In this document: in pieces, positions 59,379 to 64,000 of the stretch
How positions within the stretch are numbered: position 1 is the stretch's first letter
Layout: each line of letters begins with the position of its first letter
From: Welwitschia mirabilis
Taxonomy: Eukaryota; Gnetophyta; Gnetopsida; Welwitschiales
Direction: 5' to 3'
Assembly: GCA_051453625.1 (NCBI GenBank)
Contig: JBOZIK010000001.1
Span: 246,084,818-246,148,817 of the forward strand
DNA length: 64,000 bases
Made by a program: the position numbers and the translations under genes
Notes under the pieces: model-generated
What the model saw: only the letters and a program-made list of their open reading frames with translations
Databases searched by the model: none
Told to the model about the DNA's origin: nothing

Positions 59379-59397
59379 TTCCCAATGACAATACCAA
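59379..59397 (-). other. Decayed tRNA-Asp primer binding site
   Basis: The minus strand reads TTGGTATTGTCATTGGGAA. The Athila-type tRNA-Asp site is TTGGCGCCGTTGCCGGGGA. All differences but one are C to T or G to A. It lies just inside the right LTR, as a primer site should. Confidence 0.7.
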
Positions 59398-59406
59398 GAT
59401 GTTGCA

Positions 59407-60075
59407 TGATGTATTTGTGCAAATGCTATAATCTCAAGAAAATTCTATCATTCAGAAATAAAATAGACATTTGTATAACATAATACACTAATATAGATGG
59501 GAGATGATCTGAATTTCATAATCCATTGAAGGCCTAGGCTAGAGTAAAAGAGTTGTCTTTCACAAGAAATCAATTTGTATTCTAACTACAAAAATAACTT
59601 GTAATCCATAAAAAGTATGATGCAATACACTTGTGAAAAGCTAATCTAGGAAATGAAAATAACAATGCACCTAAACTAATAGTGCACAATCTTGACAAAG
59701 GTTGTCTTCATAACTTATACCATTCAACAAACTATTACTGAATTAGAAGAAAGATAAGCTATAAGAATGAAGAACAAACATCCATAAGAATTAAGAAATA
59801 AGTATTTTATATTAAGTCTCAAACACCATCCATGTTATAAAGTAGTGGAACTCAATGGAGGAAGTACCACCCAACACCACAAAATACATCTCTTTACAAC
59901 TACAAGAATGGATCTTTCGCCTTTCGATATTTTATCATGAGAATTTCTAATGCAAATGAAGACACAGGAGTTAAGGGTGGAATCAATACTTATTAATACA
60001 CAAGCACACAACAAGATAAATAGATAACCATGGGTACCACCCTAACGGCTGTGCTAAGAGAAATAGACTACAAAC
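59407..60075 (-). repeat. Right (5') LTR segment of the Athila-like element
   Basis: Begins TGATGTATTTGTGC and aligns with 46,641-47,306. The alignment ends near ACTACAAAC, after which E1-family LTR sequence starts. A partial second copy of its end is present at 60,661-60,735 because of the gap duplication. Confidence 0.75.
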
Positions 60076-61235
60076 ATAAACATATTCTATATACTCAATT
60101 TCCCTATAAAATTATTTATAATAATTTTTCTATAATTTTAAACATTAGTTTTAACATTTTTGGACTTTAAGAAAACATCATAGATAAAAATTAAGAATTA
60201 ATTAATTATAAAATAAAAAATAAATTACAGTAGTTTTTCAAAAACTAGACACATATAGGATTCTTAGAATCTAACTTAAACTATCCTAAAATTATAAAAA
60301 TATTATTTCTAAGGTTATCATTTAATACTAGAACTTCTCAAATTTTCTAAAACTACAGTCCTACTACACTATACTTAAATGAACATAACTTTAAAAATAG
60401 GTTGATTTTTTAAATGATTTAAAGTGTTTTGAAAATATTATTCAATTTCCTACTACTACGATTCTCAAGTTTATAGATATATTAACAAATAGGTATATAG
60501 ATATAAATTAATTAGTTTATATTTCTTTCATTTGAGTTTCTAATGTATTTTAACAAATAANNNNNNNNNNNNNNNNNNNNNNNNNNNNNNNNNNNNNNNN
60601 NNNNNNNNNNNNNNNNNNNNNNNNNNNNNNNNNNNNNNNNNNNNNNNNNNNNNNNNNNNNTTATTAACACATAAGCACACAATAAGATAAATAGATAAGC
60701 ATGGATACCACTCTAACGGCTGTGCTAAGAGAAATAGACTACAAACATAAACATATTCTATATACTTAATTTCCCTATAAAATTTTGTGTAATAATTTTT
60801 CTTTAATTTTAAACATTAGTTATAACATTTTTGGACTTTAAGAAAACATCATAGATAAAAATTAAGAATTAATTAATTATAAAGCAAAAAATAAATTACA
60901 GTAGTTTTTCAGAAACTAGACACATATAGGATTCTTAAAATCTAATTTAAACTATCATGAAATTATAAAAATATTATTTCTAAGGTTATCATTTAATACT
61001 AAAACTTCTCAAATTTTTTTAAAACTATAGTCCTACTACACTATACTAAAATGATCATAACTTTCAAAATACGTTGAGTTTTTAAATGATTCAAAATGTT
61101 TTAAAAATATTATTCAATTTCCTACTACTAGTATTCTCAAGTTTATATATATATTAACAAATAGGTGTATATATATATATAAATTAATTACTTTATATTT
61201 CCTACATTTATTTTCTAATGTATTTTAATAAATAA
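59990..61235. repeat. Direct repeat flanking gap 60,561-60,660
   Basis: 59,990-60,560 and 60,661-61,235 are homologous over about 573 bp, including the Athila LTR/E1 LTR junction. The junction is thus present twice, so it is not a chimera created at the gap itself. Confidence 0.92.
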
Positions 61236-62954
61236 AGTCTTTAAAAATAATTATCTATAAGGAAATTACTGTTATTAGATTTTTACATTCATAACCCAAT
61301 TGTAGATGTATAGAAGAAATTTCACTAATGTACATCTATTAACTAATAAGATATGGTGTTTTTGCCCTATGCCTTTATTCTAGAAATTTAATTTTTGCAA
61401 TAATAAAAATATGATAAAGTTTTTATAACTACTTAAGAAAAAAATTTGATTAGTAAAGTAATGGATATACTAATTAATAACTTATAAAATATCTTATCTA
61501 AGTTACTAATTAAAGTCATTATAGAAAAAAAATCAATTCAATTCATAAAAAATCATTTCCTATGAGCCTTGGGATTTTCATAAAAGAGCACTAGCTTAAG
61601 GATACTTTTGAGGATTAGACTTTACCCCTACTAAGATGGTGCTAAAGCATAATAAATTCAAAAATATATATAATATTAAAATAAACATGGATACCTAAAT
61701 ATCATTTTTTTTAAATAGTAAATCCTTTATCACTTGGCCATAATCATCCATTAGAAATCCTTTATTACCAGGCATAAGAGATCCCTTATATTTCATTATA
61801 ATGTCTTGATAAGAGCCAATCAGAGGGAATAATATTTTACAATATAATTGCATAAAAGCTATAACTAATTCTATAATGTAATATCATATCATTCTAATTA
61901 AAACAAAAGATCATATAGGCAATAAGAGTAAAGAGCTTACTTGAGAATATTATTAATACATTCATAGTTGAAGATTAATGAAGATCCAAGGCTAAATCTT
62001 CCTTAACTTCAAACTTTTAAGCTTTAATCTTCACAAGCAGGAAAATAAGAGAACGAAAGTGTGAGAGAGAGAGAGAGAGAAGAATAAATGGACTTGTATG
62101 AAACAATATAAAAGTATCTTCTTTTATAAGAGAGAAAATGATCTCTATATATAAATAAAGAAAGGCACATAATCAAGATTGTAAGATCACATAATTTAGT
62201 ATTAATAAGTGAAACGAGTAATAAGTGATATTAGAGTACAAAAATAGATTATATTTATGACTTATACACCTAACGAAGGTGAGGAATCTTCTTACTTTAA
62301 TTAGAAATATTAATTATATACATCATTCACTCATGCTAGCCCCTTTTTAATCCTTTATAGGTTGATAATTAATCTTAATTCATTTAAAACATAAACAATG
62401 AGATAAGCTTTTTAATTCTATGAACAAAGCAATGTGTATGCTATGAACCAAGTGTTATTACATATATCAAGAACATAAAAGTCATGAAAGAGTAAATCTA
62501 CTTATTTATTATTCTTGGTTCTACATAAGAGTTCATGTACTTTTTGAAATGCTCATTTGTTTCAAAATGCACAAAATCTATCAATCACATAATATAAAGA
62601 AGAAGATATTTACTCATAATAAAGTACATCTATCACATTTATTAAGAAAATAAATGAGTAAATAAGATGTAAAATATATTATTATCTCCTCTTGAAGTTT
62701 TCAATATATGTTATTTTACTTCTTTACATAATGGGATTATCTAATTTAAAGAGTTTGAATAGATTTTCTTATAAAAACCTTATTACATATTTTTTTCATT
62801 TTTATAATAAATTATAAAATTTACAAACTAAGGTTGATTTAAAATGATATCTTATTTTATGAGGAACTCAAATAAGAATAATTAATCATTTGACTGAAAT
62901 CTTAATATACTTAATATTTAAGTAAATAAGATTTACAAAATATGGAATATGACA
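60076..62954 (-). mobile_element. E1-family LTR, third copy, outer end missing
   Basis: Homologous to 1,290-4,109 and to about 9,450-11,165, ending in GACA at 62,954 followed by a polypurine tract on the minus strand. About the first 500 bp of the LTR are missing and are replaced by the Athila-like LTR. It includes a duplicated segment across the gap. No gene is present. Confidence 0.7.
62063..62081. repeat. Short (GA)n microsatellite
   Basis: About nine GA units at the place in the E1 LTR where the copy at 2,970 has a very long array. Confidence 0.9.
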
Positions 62955-64000
62955 TTCTCCCCATTTAAAATTATTCGCTACTAGAAATTAAAATATATAA
63001 AAAAGCTTAAGAACATATAACAACATATTATAAGATTTAAAAAGATTTTAGTATTGATTTTTCATTGTTTTCTATAGCTCCCAAGTAGCTTCATCAAGAT
63101 TATGATTATCTATTTTATTTTCACTTAATGGAGCTTTCTATTTTATAGATTGATATCTTGTTAGTTTAACAAGACTTTTGGATTCTCTATATTTAAGCAA
63201 TCTAGTTTCATCACCTATAACAAAGCTTTGAATTTACATCCCTTGATTATCTACTATTGCTTAAAGTCATTCTATTTATTGAGAAATACTTTTTAAACCT
63301 TAAGGTTTCTCTAGTTCTTTTCTATAAAGGTCTTTATCATGTAATTTACGTTATTTTATGTTATGATTTTTCCTCAATAGTAGTAGTAATATCCATTATC
63401 GTGATTCTGATGCTGATATTAACTAGGAGTTTGTTGGAATTTGGATCTCTGAGATTGTTTACTTATATACCTTTGAATATGAACATTCCAGTTTCTTTTG
63501 AATGGAGTCTACTTTAATTAATTAAAATTCTTATTTTTGATATTATTTCTACTAACATTATTTTCATTGAATATCCATTCTTATTTTGATAAGACATTTG
63601 TGATAGATTCCCCTTAAGGATATTGCCCCGTGGAATAATTATTTTCTTCATTTCCTATCATCATTGTTAGTTTTATTTTTATATATTTACCCTTTTTATA
63701 GCCTCTACTAGATTCTTAGATTAAAACATGAAAACTTTATCAATAAAAAGATTTTGTTTAGCTTGTCTAACATTGTAGAATTCTATAACCTTTTGATAAA
63801 TATAGAACTTGATGAGATATCTCTCCTTAAAGATGTTCTCAAATTTTCTCCATGAAAGTCCTAGATCTCCTAGCTTGGTCATTTCTATTCTTTACCATAG
63901 ATAAGCTTCTCCATATAACATATAAATAACTAAGAAAGACTATTCACTATCACATTTTCAAAATCACTCATCTATGCTTCTGTCGTAGAAGGATCTTAGC
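62955..64000 (-). mobile_element. E1-family internal region with gag remnant, third copy
   Basis: After a polypurine tract (minus strand TGGGGAGAA) the sequence follows 4,110-5,500 and 6,822-7,630. The zinc-knuckle region near 63,340-63,390 has lost its Cys codons and has a one-base deletion. The capsid-like part (about 63,690-63,900) is recognisable but shortened. It continues beyond the window end. Confidence 0.6.

Larger units (their letters stand above)
46641..60075 (-). mobile_element. Athila/Tat-like Ty3/gypsy retrotransposon, decayed
   Basis: Terminal segments 46,641-47,306 and 59,407-60,075 are homologous. Between them, read right to left, are a tRNA-Asp-like primer site, leader, gag with zinc knuckle, protease, reverse transcriptase, RNase H, integrase and a long 3' region. 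The order is that of Ty3/gypsy elements; the RT and integrase wording and the long region after integrase point to the Athila/Tat group. The apparent span of 13.4 kb includes gaps and duplications. Every enzyme has stops or lost catalytic residues. The left flank is copia-like copy C and the right flank is E1-family LTR, so the ends do not look like one simple insertion site. Confidence 0.85.

Overview
This window is plant nuclear DNA, most probably from a seed plant, and it consists almost entirely of decayed, nested retrotransposons. The evidence for a plant is an Athila/Tat-type Ty3/gypsy element with a tRNA-Asp-like primer site, Ty1/copia elements with UBN2-type gag, and an L1-like LINE with a zf-RVT domain. 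The sequence is strongly AT-rich. Many conserved motifs are interrupted by changes typical of 5-methylcytosine deamination (TGG to TGA/TAG, CAG to TAG, GAT to AAT). That suggests long-silenced, methylated heterochromatin. I see no intact host gene, rRNA, tRNA or CRISPR array. The species cannot be named from this sequence.

Layout. (1) 1-11,165: a minus-strand LTR element (E1) with LTRs of about 2.2 kb, a polypurine tract, a degenerate tRNA-iMet primer site and only a gag region inside; the internal region appears twice, split by gaps. (2) 11,166-15,770: a decayed minus-strand ORF with a DUF4283-like domain and an intact CCHC knuckle. (3) 16,353-18,939: AT-rich DNA with a cluster of short inverted repeats. 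(4) 18,940-34,656: two copies (A and B) of a degenerate plus-strand copia-like family. Copy A holds a well-bounded gag-only copia element (24,058-27,005), and copy B preserves the matching unoccupied site. (5) 34,657-40,524: a direct duplication of about 2.4 kb carrying a comparatively GC-rich, gene-like fragment. (6) 39,600-46,640: a third copy (C) of the copia-like family, split by a 5'-truncated LINE. (7) 46,641-60,075: a minus-strand Athila-like element with recognisable gag, protease, reverse transcriptase, RNase H and integrase, all broken. (8) 60,076-64,000: another E1-family LTR and the start of its internal region.

Assembly caution. Twelve gaps are exactly 100 N, and nearly all gaps here are flanked by near-identical direct repeats: the left copy ends at the gap and the right copy starts at it. 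Many apparent tandem duplications may therefore be unmerged contig ends or diverged haplotypes. For E1, collapsing them restores one simple LTR-internal-LTR element.

Nothing here encodes a working cellular pathway. The most interesting material is structural: two independent gag-only LTR elements, a natural filled/empty insertion pair, a 10-bp-period minisatellite beside a polypurine tract, an integrase whose catalytic residues were each lost by the same type of base change, clustered inverted repeats of unknown role, and a duplicated gene-like fragment of unknown origin.
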